Of a DNA stretch of 64,000 nt, positions 27,443-36,801 are shown one piece after another. The position numbers and the translations under genes were made by a program. Under the pieces are notes generated by a model, which was not told the DNA's origin, made no database searches, and saw only the letters and a list, made by a program, of their open reading frames with translations. The number at the start of each line of letters is the position of its first letter. Position 1 is the first letter of the stretch. Source of the stretch: Paenibacillus sp. P25 (GTDB lineage Bacteria > Bacillota > Bacilli > Paenibacillales > NBRC-103111); assembly GCA_024704175.1 (NCBI GenBank), contig CP085629.1, positions 7,429,501 through 7,493,500 on the forward strand, in the 5' to 3' direction.

Positions 27443-29849
27443 TTACCAAGTGCGGCTAGGTGAATCCTGAAGCTCCGTCCGCACCTGCAGGAATTTGTAG
27501 AAGGCCGCCGCGGCTTCGGCCCGGGTAACCTGAGCCTGAGGCTTAAACTGCCCGGCGGTGTCCGCGGTCATGATGCCCAAGCCGCTGACGAGAGCGATTT
27601 CGGCCTGATTCTTTACGCCGCTCAGATCGGTGGCCTTCGGCGAGAAGAGGCCTTCAACTTCAGCGAGCTTGCGGTAGCCCAGAGCCCGGACGATCAGGCC
27701 GGCCAGGTCGGCGCGGGAGAGCGTGGCCTCCGGCCGGAATGCGTCGCCGCGGTCAATCAGCCCCCGGTCGAGGGCATTCTCCACGTAAGCGAAATAAGGG
27801 GAGCCCTTCGCGACATCCGCAAAACTGGCCGCCCGGGCCTCATAAGCGCCGCCGAAGTCTTCATATCCGCCGTTCAGGGAGAGCAGCAGCATTTTCACCA
27901 TCTCTCCCCGGGTCATGAGTTCGTCAGGACGCACTTTGCCGTCCGTCACATCGATCGCCTGGTAGTCGATCATCAGGCGCAGAGCGGCTTCCGCCCAGTG
28001 GCCGTTAATATCGGTCGGAGGCGAAGCCAGCGGCTTCACGACCTGGCCGTTGTCCCGGTTCCTCCATTCCCCGTTACCGCATCGAGAAATACGGGACCGC
28101 GCACGGCGAAGGTCGGCTTCAGCGCATAGACGAGCCGCACCTCCGGCGGGGCCGGCTTCTCGCCGGGCTTAATCTCACCCGCCGCGACCATCACGTTGTA
28201 TTTTTCCATAGGCATGGCCCCGCCATAAGGAATCACGCCATTGTCTTTCGTGTACAGCGCATACTGCAGCTCGATCTTGTATTGGGACAGAAGCTTGCTC
28301 TTCGCCTCGTCCTCGGAGAGCAGGGCCGGATGCTCAGCGGGATAAGCAAACGGAGACAGATTGCTTCCGTAATATTGAAGCTCTCCCGTGGTCCGGTTCA
28401 GGCTCAGGTGGACCGAATCGTATTCCGTGAAGATGCCGCCGACCTTCCGCCGGAAGTCGAAATTAAACGCATTCATGTGCGCCAAGGCTTCCTTCGACAT
28501 GCCGCTCAGCTCCAGATCCGATCCGTACAGCTCATGCGCGTAAGCGGGCAGCAGCTGCTTCACATACTGCAGCGCCTTCTCCTTCAGCTTGGAATACGTC
28601 TCTTCGGCGTTGTCGGAAGAGAAATCGGCGTCCTGTACCGGCTTGAAATCATATTTGGAATATTGCAGAATCGCGCCGGTGTTGCTGTTTACGGTCGCCG
28701 AAATGCCAGGTCCTTTACCGCCGCCGTCCCCCTGCGACCACTGCGGCTCCCACACCGTGGTGGTCGTCCCGAGGCGGGGTCCGTATTCTCGCGGTAAGCG
28801 GCGTTCTCCAGCTTCGCTTCTTTCGGAATCGGCAAGAGGGAGACCGCCCGCTCGACCGCCTGCTCCTTGGTCAGCTTGAGCGGTGCGGACGGCGGCTCGG
28901 CCAGCGGCTTGTCGCTGACGGGAATCCACTGCGGCTGGCCCGCCTGCTTGGAGCCGTTCGGAAGGACGACTTCACCGCTTACGGCATCCAGTGTGAACGG
29001 ATTCATTTGGTAGGTGATCATCGGTACGGTGATGTTCTTGGCGTTGTAAGGCAGAATATACTGCAGCTCCGGAGCGGCCTGCTTCTTGAACTGCTCCTCC
29101 GCCTGCTGGGCCGTAATCGTCTTTCCCGGCGCCGGGAAAGTCAGCGTGTCGTCCCACTGCAGGTTATACCCGACCACCTTGCCTTCATCGTCCACGGTGA
29201 CCGAGACGGAGTTTTGCGGGAAAACGACGCCGTTCACCACCCGGTTATACCGGAGCGGATACTGCTTGCCGGCCGCCCAGCGCGGGACGGTAGCTGCGCT
29301 CGTACTCATCATCGTACTGCAGCTGATCCTTGATGTCGGAATTCATCTTGGCAATGTAAGCTTCGGCAATCGGCTTGGCCTGCTCGAGCTGCACCTTGGG
29401 AGGGAATACCGGTTTCTTGTCGGGATCGCTGCTGCCGAAGTAATAGGACAACAGCTTGCCGGTGTCGGCGTCGATGGAGATGCTCACATTGCCGTAATAC
29501 CGTCCCTGCTCCTGCTTGCTGTAGTTCAGGCTCCAGGAGCCGCGGCCGCCGCCGGCGGGGTACATGAAGCTCTGGTAGCTGACGTTCTGCAGCTTGTAAT
29601 CGTCCGGGACGCTGACATACTGCTTCGCGAGCTGGGTGGCGCGTTCGCGGCTGATCTTCGTATCGACGGGCGCTTGGCCGGTGTCGGGGATGCCGGCTGG
29701 CTGACCGCGGCTGAGGCACCGGCGGCCTGATCCGTTACGGCTCCTGCAGGGAAGGTAGCGGCCTTGATCGGCTCCGCAGCGTAGGCGGGCGTTACGGCAC
29801 CGAGCAGCATGGCGGCGGCGAGCCCGGCGGCGTACTTTTTCGTAGGCAT
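27443..29849 (-). CDS. YcdB/YcdC-repeat surface protein with three SLH domains (four frameshifts)
   Basis: Secreted cell-wall protein of about 800 residues. Signal peptide KKYAAGLAAAMLLGAVTPAYA; then repeats of the YcdB/YcdC (PepSY-related) type, e.g. ISIDADTGKLLSYYFGS, TVDDEGKVVGYNLQWDD, ATVNSNTGAILQYSKYDF, HLSLNRTTGELQYYGSN; then three S-layer homology domains (INGHWAEAALRLMIDYQAI, YFAYVENALDRGLIDRGD, AEIALVSGLGIMTADTAG) that anchor it to secondary wall polymer. The PepSY-like repeats often inhibit or regulate proteases. Frame breaks near 29700, 29290, 28790 and 28060; each side continues the same architecture. ATG 29849 after AGGAGAG. Confidence 0.82.
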
Positions 29850-29951
29850 GAATTGATCTCTCCTGTCGGGATGGAATGGGTAATTTAACCTTTTGACGAC
29901 GCCGGGTCCGGAAAGGTTGCAGTCTTGGTTAGCGACCCGCTGTTTTTACAC

Positions 29952-29986
29952 AAAAATAAAGAGAACGCCCTGCAGAGGACGCTCTC
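29952..29986 (-). terminator. Terminator of the small membrane protein gene
   Basis: Minus strand GAGAGCGTCC-TCTGCA-GGGCGTTCTC then TTTATTTTT. Confidence 0.8.
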
Positions 29987-30034
29987 CCGTTGATGGTGGG
30001 TATCGCTAGCCTTGATTCAAGATCTTCATCGGTC

Positions 30035-30196
30035 TTACCGGAACATCGGAAACACATAGCGGATCAGGAAGTAAAGGAACCCGAAGAAGATCACGATGTA
30101 CGCGGCATATTTGATGAAGGTCGAAGCGACCATGCCGGAGTCCATTTTTTTCTCAACATGCTTCTGTTCGATGTCGATATTTCTTGACGGATCCAT
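30035..30196 (-). CDS. Small single-span membrane protein, sigma-B-type promoter
   Basis: 53 residues: a polar, charged first half (NIDIEQKHVEKKMDSG) and one TM helix (FIKYAAYIVIFFGFLYFLIRYVF). ATG 30196 stands 6 bp after AAAGGAGGG; an upstream in-frame start is less well placed. Family not recognised. The sigma-B-like promoter upstream suggests a stress-induced envelope protein. Confidence 0.7.
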   Translation of the reverse strand: MDPSRNIDIEQKHVEKKMDSGMVASTFIKYAAYIVIFFGFLYFLIRYVFPMFR

Positions 30197-30249
30197 GGGT
30201 ATCCCTCCTTTGCTGGTTTGTTTATTCGGCATCCGATGCTTAATTTTAC

Positions 30250-30275
30250 TTACCCGGGCCTAGTCGGGCTGAATC
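30250..30275 (-). promoter_or_regulatory. Sigma-B-type promoter for the small membrane protein
   Basis: Minus strand GATTCA, 14 bp, GGGTAA; one base from the form GTTTCA-N14-GGGTAA seen before other stress genes here. About 50 bp upstream of the start. Confidence 0.65.
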
Positions 30276-30422
30276 AACGGGCAGGGTGCAGGAAAAGCCG
30301 CTGCAGGCGGGAAACGAGCGCCTTGAACTTCAGGGACAATCCGGGTCTGCGAACGTGAAAAAAGGGCGGAATTTTGGTATGCTAAGAAGACGGAAACGAT
30401 GAGGACGGAGGTTGATGAGCGC

Positions 30423-30758
30423 ATGACCCTGGATTCGCGGAAGTTTCATCTTAAACTGCTCTCCACTCCGGAGGCGAACGTGCTGTATGTGGAGGGGGAG
30501 CTGGATCTCGGCACGGCGGAGGAGTTCCGTTCGGCCCTTGAACCGCTTGCGGCGGATACGGAGCGGCCGCTCAAGCTGAATTTGCGGGAGCTCAGCTATG
30601 TGGACAGCACGGGAATCGGCATTTTCGTTGCGGCGTTAAAAGTGCGCCAGGCGGCCGGCAAGGGCCTAAGCGTACAGGAAGTGCCGGTCAAGATCCGGCG
30701 GCTTTTTGATATGACCGGGTTATCCCGATTTTTAACCATAGAGGGTGGCGCAGGATGA
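30423..30758 (+). CDS. RsbV-like anti-anti-sigma factor (STAS domain), paralogue 1
   Basis: 112 residues with a single STAS domain: VEGELDLGTAEEFRSAL, LNLRELSYVDSTGIGIF with the phosphorylatable Ser62, and IRRLFDMTGLSRF. Close in length and motifs to the RsbV of the sigB operon at 41004 (also Ser62). ATG 30423 is 11 bp after GGAGG; ATG 30399 is in frame but lies before the ribosome site. Its stop overlaps the next start (ATGA), so it is translationally coupled to an RsbW-like gene whose ATP site is degenerate. Confidence 0.85.
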   Translation: MTLDSRKFHLKLLSTPEANVLYVEGELDLGTAEEFRSALEPLAADTERPLKLNLRELSYVDSTGIGIFVAALKVRQAAGKGLSVQEVPVKIRRLFDMTGLSRFLTIEGGAG

Positions 30759-31204
30759 CCGAAGCGTCTGGAAAAGAGGTACAGCTCGTCGTCCCGGCGA
30801 TGGCGGAATACTTGGATACGGTCCGGCTGGCGCTTTACGGAGTGGCGGTTCGGGCCGGATTTTCCTATGAATCCATCGAAGATTTGAAGGTGGCGGTAAC
30901 GGAAGCGTGCACCTTCGCGATCCTTAAGCAGGGCGGGCCGGATGCAGCAGGAGAAGGGCCGCTTCGGCTCAACTTCTCCATGACGGAAGATGCCCTTCGC
31001 GTAAGCGTGCAGGCAGGCGGGGAAGGGGTCGCCTTTGCCGAGGCGGTGGAGCAATCGGGTCCGCTTGAAGGAAAGAAGCTGAACGACGTTACGGCGGATT
31101 CGCTGGGGCTGTATCTGATGCAGGCCCTGGTGGACGAGGTGCAGGTGGAGAAGGACCCGGCCGTCGGCTCGGAAACGGTCGTGCTGCTGAAGAAGCGCGA
31201 ATAG
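30755..31204 (+). CDS. RsbW-like protein with degenerate ATP site, paralogue 2
   Basis: 149 residues aligning end to end with the RsbW at 41375 (EDLKVAVTEAC, LRVSV, LGLYLMQALVDEV). In true RsbW kinases the N box is E-A-C/V-x-N and the G1 box D-x-G. Here the N-box Asn is Phe (EACTF, residue 54), the G1-box Asp is Ala (VQAGG, residue 87), and the HAY after the N box is lost. The Glu (residue 50) remains. It probably binds partners without kinase activity: a decoy for RsbV or a sigma factor. No sigma gene follows; 475 bp without a gene lie downstream. Confidence 0.82.
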   Translation: MTEASGKEVQLVVPAMAEYLDTVRLALYGVAVRAGFSYESIEDLKVAVTEACTFAILKQGGPDAAGEGPLRLNFSMTEDALRVSVQAGGEGVAFAEAVEQSGPLEGKKLNDVTADSLGLYLMQALVDEVQVEKDPAVGSETVVLLKKRE

Positions 31205-31530
31205 CCGCGGAACGGGCGGCGACCGGAGCAAACGCGAGTGCCCGGGTACGGGCGGCAAAAGGTGCATCGCAAAGCGAACAGGGACGAAGGCGGAAGGTAC
31301 GGGCGGGAATACCCTGGGTGCGGCGCACAAAAGCAGATAATGGCCCGGGTGCGAACGGGCGGGAAGAATAGGCGCGGCGGCTCACGTCATGCGGGAGCTG
31401 CGGTGCCTATTTCGCATGTGACGGGGCTTGTAGACCCGCGCGAATGCTTTATCCCGTGCCGGGAGCGCCGCCGCGCGAAGGGGCCGGACCTTTCGGAACG
31501 GGGCCGCAGGGGCGGCCGGGACGCAGTGAT
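31205..31530. other. Gene-free G+C-rich stretch after the RsbVW-like pair
   Basis: Contains many GGGCGG/CGGAACGGG-like short repeats and open frames made only of Arg/Gly/Pro-rich codons. I see no ribosome site, family or clear hairpin. Confidence 0.5.
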
Positions 31531-31596
31531 TTTAAGCTCAGGTTAAGCCCATTTTCAGCTTATTTTCAGGTTCGCGTCATCTTTTCGTCATGAATT
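31531..31596 (+). promoter_or_regulatory. Six 11-bp phased repeats, PhoP/PhoB-type operator candidate
   Basis: Consecutive 11-mers: TTTAAGCTCAG, GTTAAGCCCAT, TTTCAGCTTAT, TTTCAGGTTCG, CGTCATCTTTT, CGTCATGAATT. They fall in three similar pairs. An 11-bp period is the hallmark of head-to-tail binding by OmpR-family regulators; the last pair resembles pho-box half-sites (GTCAT). A possible -10, CATACT, lies at about 31602, correctly placed for an activator. Confidence 0.6.
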
Positions 31597-31678
31597 GTTG
31601 CCATACTGGGGAACAGACAGAGAATTACAGAACAGATAAAGAAGAGGAGAAACGAAAGAGAACGGAGCCTGGAGAAGA

Positions 31679-32749
31679 ATGAGAGAGAAACAAAACCTGG
31701 TGTTCGTGCAGGCCGCCCGCGGGGTTGCCGTTGCCTTGGTCATGCTGTTTCACGCTTCGCAGGTCAGCGATCACTATTTCGGATACAATTATCTCGGCGT
31801 CAGCGGAATGGGGAGGAGCGGGGCGTATACGTTCTTCTTCGCGCTGACCGGCTACTTGATGTTTACGCTGTACCGGACGCGTTTCGGAGATCAGAGCGCT
31901 TTTGTTCCGTTTCTGGCCAAGCGGTTCACCCGGATTTACCCGTTCTACTGGGTCATGATGGCGGCGGTCGTGCCGATGTACTTTCTCGTACCGTCGTTCG
32001 GGTTCGGCTATGAGCGGCGACCCTCCGTTATCCTGGAGTCGCTTCTGCTGTGGCCGCAAGCGCATGCGCCGATTCTCGGCGTGGCCTGGTCGCTGACTTA
32101 TGTGGTGTGGTTTTATTTGATGTTTTCCCTGTTTTTTATTTTGAGCGAAAAAGCGGCGGCGGCGCTGGTTTCGTCGTGGGTGACGATCATCGTGCTTAAC
32201 GCCGTCGGCCTTATCCATGTGAAGGACGGGTCGCTGCCCGGTTTTTTGTTCAACGAGATGCATTTGGAGTTCTTTGCCGGCATGGCGGTCGCTTATTGGG
32301 TGCAGCGCCGGTGGGTCACGGGCGGCCCCGGATGGATCGCGGCAGGTATTTTGGTGTATCCGCTTCTCTGGTCGCTGCGTCTGGCCTGGCCGAATCTGCC
32401 GTATACCGATCTGCTGCACACGGCGGGATCGGCGCTGGTTCTTATCGGCGTGGTCACCTGGAAAGGCGGGGAGCCCCGCTGGATCCGGCCGCTGGTTTAC
32501 TGCGGGAATGCTTCGTATTCGATCCTGCTGGCCAGCCTGCCGATGATGTCGGTCACCTTCAAGCTGGCGCGGACTGTGCACTTGCCCCAGTTCATCGGAC
32601 CGGCGGCGACGGCTACGTTCTGCTATCTCTCGGGCCTCTTGCTCTGCCTCGCCGTCTACCGGTGGGTCGAAGCGCCGCTTGTCGCGATGCTGAAACGATC
32701 CGCGCTGATCACCGGCCTCGCGGCCAAACAGAAAGCCGTCACCCCTTAG
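31679..32749 (+). CDS. Membrane acyltransferase (acyltransferase family 3)
   Basis: Integral membrane O-acyltransferase, 356 residues and about ten TM helices, uninterrupted. Begins with the family motif FVQAARGVAVALVMLFHASQ (conserved Arg and His), followed by TFFFALTGYLMFTLY, FLAKRFTRIYPFYW and ending with a TM plus YRWVEAPLVAML. Such proteins acetylate or acylate exopolysaccharide, peptidoglycan or teichoic acid on the outer face. ATG after GGAGAAGA. The phased repeat array upstream suggests control by a phosphate or envelope-stress response regulator. Monocistronic with its own terminator. Confidence 0.88.
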   Translation: MREKQNLVFVQAARGVAVALVMLFHASQVSDHYFGYNYLGVSGMGRSGAYTFFFALTGYLMFTLYRTRFGDQSAFVPFLAKRFTRIYPFYWVMMAAVVPMYFLVPSFGFGYERRPSVILESLLLWPQAHAPILGVAWSLTYVVWFYLMFSLFFILSEKAAAALVSSWVTIIVLNAVGLIHVKDGSLPGFLFNEMHLEFFAGMAVAYWVQRRWVTGGPGWIAAGILVYPLLWSLRLAWPNLPYTDLLHTAGSALVLIGVVTWKGGEPRWIRPLVYCGNASYSILLASLPMMSVTFKLARTVHLPQFIGPAATATFCYLSGLLLCLAVYRWVEAPLVAMLKRSALITGLAAKQKAVTP

Positions 32750-32766
32750 GGGTGCGGCTTTTTTTT
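32734..32766 (+). terminator. Terminator of the acyltransferase gene
   Basis: GCCGTCACCCC / GGGGTGCGGC followed by seven T; overlaps the end of the coding region. Confidence 0.85.
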
Positions 32767-32849
32767 GCGGTACCCTCTACGCTGTCTGCAGCGGCAAGTT
32801 TTGAAAGAAATGGGCATCCTGCATCCGGATAGCCATCTGCTTGTAGCTG

Positions 32850-33296
32850 TTACTGGTTCTTGTATTTCCCGTCTGCTTCTCGTAAACCCGAATCCCAAGA
32901 CTCAGGCGGTATCTCTTCGTACAATTCGATTAGATTCCCGTCCGGATCACGCAAGTGTGCTGTACGGATTCCCCAATCTGGTCGTACTTGGGGGTCGGTA
33001 ATCATCGACACACCTTCCGACGATAACCTGCCGACGACCGCCTCGAGATCATCAACCTTCAAGACCAACGCGAATCGGTCCTGAGCTTCAGCATATGACG
33101 GCAAATGAACCGTACCTGCAACTTGCGCCATTTCGGTGCGCGGGAAGATAGCAAAGGATTCTCGATTGGCTGTTCCAAAACTGGCGTAGCCTCCCCCCAA
33201 TTCGCCCCAGAGCACTGGGAAACCCAGCTTTTCATGATAAAACTTAAAGCATTCATCGAAATGGGTGACGAGAAGCCGGATGTTATCGAATTTCAT
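32850..33296 (-). CDS. VOC-family (glyoxalase-like) protein
   Basis: 148 residues with two beta-alpha-beta-beta-beta modules: IRLLVTHFDECFKFYHEKLGFPVLWG and FALVLKVDDLEAVVGRL...TAHLRDPDGNLIELYEEI. The Glu in NLIELYE is the usual metal ligand. Related to bleomycin-resistance/dioxygenase folds; substrate unknown. ATG 33296 preceded by AGGAGG. Appears monocistronic. Confidence 0.85.
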   Translation of the reverse strand: MKFDNIRLLVTHFDECFKFYHEKLGFPVLWGELGGGYASFGTANRESFAIFPRTEMAQVAGTVHLPSYAEAQDRFALVLKVDDLEAVVGRLSSEGVSMITDPQVRPDWGIRTAHLRDPDGNLIELYEEIPPESWDSGLREADGKYKNQ

Positions 33297-33640
33297 TCCA
33301 TTTTAGCCTCCTTTTTTTGTTCAGCTCGATTATATTTGAGTAGACTTCACATTCTTACCGTCAATGTTTGCAGCTTCTCAACCGATGTTCGTGCATTTTC
33401 ACTCCAGTAACAGGCATTTCCCCAGTCTTCATTGGCGGGCGCGGTATGCTTGCCGAAGCGGCAAAGAAATGGTCGCTTTCTCATAAGCAAAAGTCATGAT
33501 GGGATGGATTGGAGCGGCGGCGTTATCATATACTCAATGGAATGATCTATATGGGTAAAGATGTATTTCTATTTATCAACTATCTGATCTACAATCCATT
33601 TATGCAAGCGAAATGAATACTTCCCGGGAGGAGATATTGG
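33297..33640. other. Divergent intergenic region, VOC gene and MDR oxidoreductase
   Basis: 344 bp, AT-richer at both ends, with TATAAT on the minus strand near 33333. No coding family, hairpin or operator recognised apart from the GGGAGGAG ribosome site before 33641. Confidence 0.45.
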
Positions 33641-34555
33641 ATGAGAGCAGCAGCATTTGCTTCGTTTGGAGGACCGGAAGTGATAAACGTTATGGAGTTT
33701 GCGGATCCGCAAGCAGGTCCCGGTCAAGTAAGGGTCCGTGTGAAAACAGCGGGCGTGCAGCATTACGATTGCGCCGTGCGCGGCGGCTGGACGCCGGCAG
33801 GGGTTACAGTGAATCTTCCACAAATCCCGGGCAATGAATTCGCAGGAATTGTGGATCAGGTCGGGGACGGCGTAACCGGTTTCTCCGTGGGCAGCGAGGT
33901 GCTCGGCTTCGCAACATTGAATTGCTACGCCGAATATGTGGTTGTCGGCTCCGATCAACTCGTGAGCAAGCCCCGGACCATGACCTGGGAAGAAGCGGGC
34001 GGGTTGACCGGGAATGGTCAAGGTGCTTACATCGGTCTGAAGGCGATCGGCGTGGCGCGGGGAGAAACCATCCTGATCAACGGCGCGGCCGGTTCGCTTG
34101 GCGCTTTCGCCGTACAGCTGGCGAAGGAATGGGGAGCGAAGACCGTCATCGGTACAGCCAGCGAAAGCAACCACGACTATGTCCGTTCTCTGGGTGCCAT
34201 ACCGATTACGTATAACGAAGGATTGGCCGAAAGGATACGAGCGATCGCACCGGACGGAGTCGACGCCGCTTTCGACACCGCCGGGGGCGAAGGGCTTCGG
34301 GCGGCTGTGGAAGTAGTTCGTGACAAAAACCGCATTTGTACATTCTACGCCTATGACCTCATTGAAGAGCTCGGACTTCGCGTCGTCCGAGGTGAACGTT
34401 CCGCGAATCGCTTGAAGGAACTGGTGGATCTTCATACAAAAGGTAAACTGCGCATCCATATCCGGCAGGTATTCCCGTTGGACCGGGCGGATGATGCACA
34501 TCGGGCTATCGAATCCAGACATGGCCGCGGGAAGATTGTTCTCGTTATCGATTAA
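33641..34555 (+). CDS. NADP-dependent MDR-family oxidoreductase (quinone reductase type)
   Basis: 304 residues, zinc-less medium-chain dehydrogenase: N-terminal GroES-like domain (VRVRVKTAGVQHYDCAVRGG, PQIPGNEFAGIVDQVGDGV), nucleotide-binding domain with INGAAGSLGAFAVQLAKEWGA (GxxGxxG), and the C-terminal IRQVFPLDRADDAHRAIE...GKIVLVID. No Cys/His zinc ligands. Reduces quinones or enones with NADPH; physiological substrate not evident. Ribosome site GGGAGGAG, uninterrupted, terminator downstream. Confidence 0.9.
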   Translation: MRAAAFASFGGPEVINVMEFADPQAGPGQVRVRVKTAGVQHYDCAVRGGWTPAGVTVNLPQIPGNEFAGIVDQVGDGVTGFSVGSEVLGFATLNCYAEYVVVGSDQLVSKPRTMTWEEAGGLTGNGQGAYIGLKAIGVARGETILINGAAGSLGAFAVQLAKEWGAKTVIGTASESNHDYVRSLGAIPITYNEGLAERIRAIAPDGVDAAFDTAGGEGLRAAVEVVRDKNRICTFYAYDLIEELGLRVVRGERSANRLKELVDLHTKGKLRIHIRQVFPLDRADDAHRAIESRHGRGKIVLVID

Positions 34556-34610
34556 ATAGGTCGCGTCGCAACGGCCGCCTCGTTCCCTAACGGAGAACGA
34601 AGCTCAATAA

Positions 34611-34663
34611 AAAAAGCGACAATCATGGACTTTTATTTTCTGGTCCAGGGCTGTCGCTTTTCC
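34611..34663. terminator. Bidirectional terminator after the MDR oxidoreductase
   Basis: AAAAAGCGACA...TGGAC / GTCCA...TGTCGCTTTTT with A-run and T-run flanks. Confidence 0.85.
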
Positions 34664-34756
34664 GATTTCCGGGGTCATAATACAACTTCCAGCAAGCTTA
34701 CGATTTTGGTGGGCCACTACTACAGCGTCACACCCGCCACAAGAGCCTGCTGGACG

Positions 34757-35719
34757 CTAACGCTTGCCCGGGTCGTACGGCTCGCCGAGCGCGGAGGGAG
34801 GATAAGCGCGGCCGACCGCTCCCGCCAGCACGAGGATGGTCAGGATGTACGGCAGCATGTACAGGAATTCCATCGGGATCGCCTTGGAAATCTCGAACAG
34901 CTGCACGAAATTCCTCAGCGCCTGCGCGAAGCCGAAGAAGATGGCGGCTCCCAGAGCGCCGAACGGATGCCACTTGCCGAAGATCATGGCCGCGAGCGCG
35001 ATGAAGCCCTGCCCGGAGATCGTGTTGTGCGAGAAGTTGCTCGTCGTCGTCAGCGTGATCGTGGCGCCGCCCAGGCCGCCAAGCGCCCCGCTCAGCAGCA
35101 CGCCGATGTAGCGGATGCGCGTGACACTTACGCCGAGCGTGTCGGCCGCACCGGGATGCTCGCCGACGGCCCGGAGACGAAGGCCGAACGGAGTCTTGAA
35201 CAGCACATACCAGGCCACCGCAACAAGCACGAGGGCGAGGTAGGTGGTCGGATAGGCGCTGAATATTCCGTAACCGAGCAGCGGAATCGCGGACAAGCCG
35301 GGGATCGCGACGTTATGGAATACCGAGTTCAACGTTTCCGTTTGTCCGGCGCCGCTGAACAGGATTTTGACCAGGTACACGGTCAGCCCCGCTGCGAGAA
35401 AGTTCACAACGACGCCGCTCACCACCTGATCGGCCTTAAAGGTGATCGACGCGACGGCGTGGATGAGCGAGACGAGCACGCCGAAGAGGACGGCGGCGAG
35501 GACGCCGATCCACGGCGCGCCGGCCGTCATGCCGGCCTGCTCGGCGTAATAGGCGGCTACGGCTGAGGCGAAAGCGCCGGAAACCATCAGGCCTTCCAGG
35601 CCGATGTTGACGACGCCGGAGCGCTCGGAGAAGATGCCGCCGAGCGCCGTCAGAATCAGCGCGGTCGAGAAGACGAGCGTCGTATGGATCAGCTCGCCGA
35701 TAATGCGCAGAACGTCCAT
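34757..35719 (-). CDS. nupQ: Nucleoside ABC transporter permease NupQ
   Basis: 320 residues, eight or more TM helices. IFSERSGVVNIGLEGLMVSGAF is the signature of the YufQ/NupQ permeases; also VSGVVVNFLAAGLTVYL, FGLRLRAVGEHPGAADTLGV and GQGFIALAAMIFGKWHPFGAL. Last gene of the nupNOPQ operon for nucleoside uptake. ATG 35719 preceded by GGGGAGGTGAC. Uninterrupted. Confidence 0.9.
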   Translation of the reverse strand: MDVLRIIGELIHTTLVFSTALILTALGGIFSERSGVVNIGLEGLMVSGAFASAVAAYYAEQAGMTAGAPWIGVLAAVLFGVLVSLIHAVASITFKADQVVSGVVVNFLAAGLTVYLVKILFSGAGQTETLNSVFHNVAIPGLSAIPLLGYGIFSAYPTTYLALVLVAVAWYVLFKTPFGLRLRAVGEHPGAADTLGVSVTRIRYIGVLLSGALGGLGGATITLTTTSNFSHNTISGQGFIALAAMIFGKWHPFGALGAAIFFGFAQALRNFVQLFEISKAIPMEFLYMLPYILTILVLAGAVGRAYPPSALGEPYDPGKR

Positions 35720-35723
35720 GGTC

Positions 35724-36801
35724 TTAAGTCACCTCCCCGGATTTGCGGCGGCCCTGGAACGGGCGAAGCGTACCTGCGGACAATACCGTGCGAGGCGACG
35801 AAGAAGATGACGGTGCCGATAATGACCCGGACAATCTCCGGCGGCACATCGGCCCCGAAGCTCATCCCGGCGGAGCCGTAGGAGAGCGTGCCGAACAGCA
35901 CGGCGGCCAGCACGACGCCGAGCGGATGGTTGCCGCCGAGCAGCGCCACGGCGATGCCGTCGAAGCCGTAGCCGGGCGAGGCGGCTTGAACGACCTGGTA
36001 GTGAAACACGCCGAGAATTTCAAACACGCCGGCCAGCCCGGCAAAGACACCGCCGATGAACATTGCCCTTATGACGTTAGCGTTCACGTGCATGCCGGCA
36101 TACTCCGCCGCCGACGGGCTGTGGCCGACGGCGCGAAGCTCGTAACCGATTCGGGTCCGCCACAGCACGATATAGAACACGATCGCCGCCAGCAGAGCGA
36201 TGGGGATGCCGGCATGAAGCCGGGCATTGCCGAACAGCTCGCTCAGGCCGGGGAGGCTGACGGACGCCGTATCGCGGATAAGGTAGGAACGCCGCTGTCC
36301 GGGCTGCAGCAGGAACCGGGCGACAATATAATTGCCGAGATAGAGGGCGATCCAATTCAGCATGATCGTCGTGATCACCTCGTTGACGCCCCGTTTGGCC
36401 TTGAGATATCCGGCGATGGCGCCCCATAGCCCGCCCGCCAGGGCACCGACGACAACGGCCAGCGGCGCGTGAAGCCAGAAGGGGAGGCTCAGCTTAATCC
36501 CGACGACGGAAGCCCCCGTCATGCCGACGATGAATTGGCCTTCCCCGCCGATATTGAACAGCCCCGTCCGGAAGGCGAAAGCCACGGATAGTCCGGTCAG
36601 GATCAGAGGCGTTATTTCACGGATCGTTTCTCCCAGATTGTAGGGGTCGCCTACCACCTTCCCGATCAAGGAGCTGTAGGCGGCCGCCGGATCGTAACCT
36701 CCGATGAGCATGATCACCGCACCGACCAGCAGGCCGAGCACAATGGCGACCAAAGGGACCAGGGCATTATCTTTCATCAGCAGACGGGATGCTTTCGTCA
36801 T
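35724..36801 (-). CDS. nupP: Nucleoside ABC transporter permease NupP (probable C-terminal frameshift)
   Basis: Permease with TGLSVAFAFRTGLFNIGGEGQF, the signature of NupP, and KRGVNEVITTIMLNWIALYLGNYIV, GYELRAVGHSPSAAEYAGM. I start at ATG 36801 behind AGGAGGTGAA, 3 codons inside the longest frame. As sequenced the frame runs on to 35689 and into nupQ; a single-base shift near 35770 instead gives RPFQGRRKSGEVT and a stop at 35724, just before the nupQ ribosome site, which is the more natural end. Its start overlaps nupO by 35 bp. Confidence 0.87.

Noticed and set aside
31238-31546. 102-codon plus-strand frame after the RsbW paralogue
   Set aside because: Arg/Gly-rich, no ribosome site, no family; typical of open frames in G+C-rich noncoding DNA.
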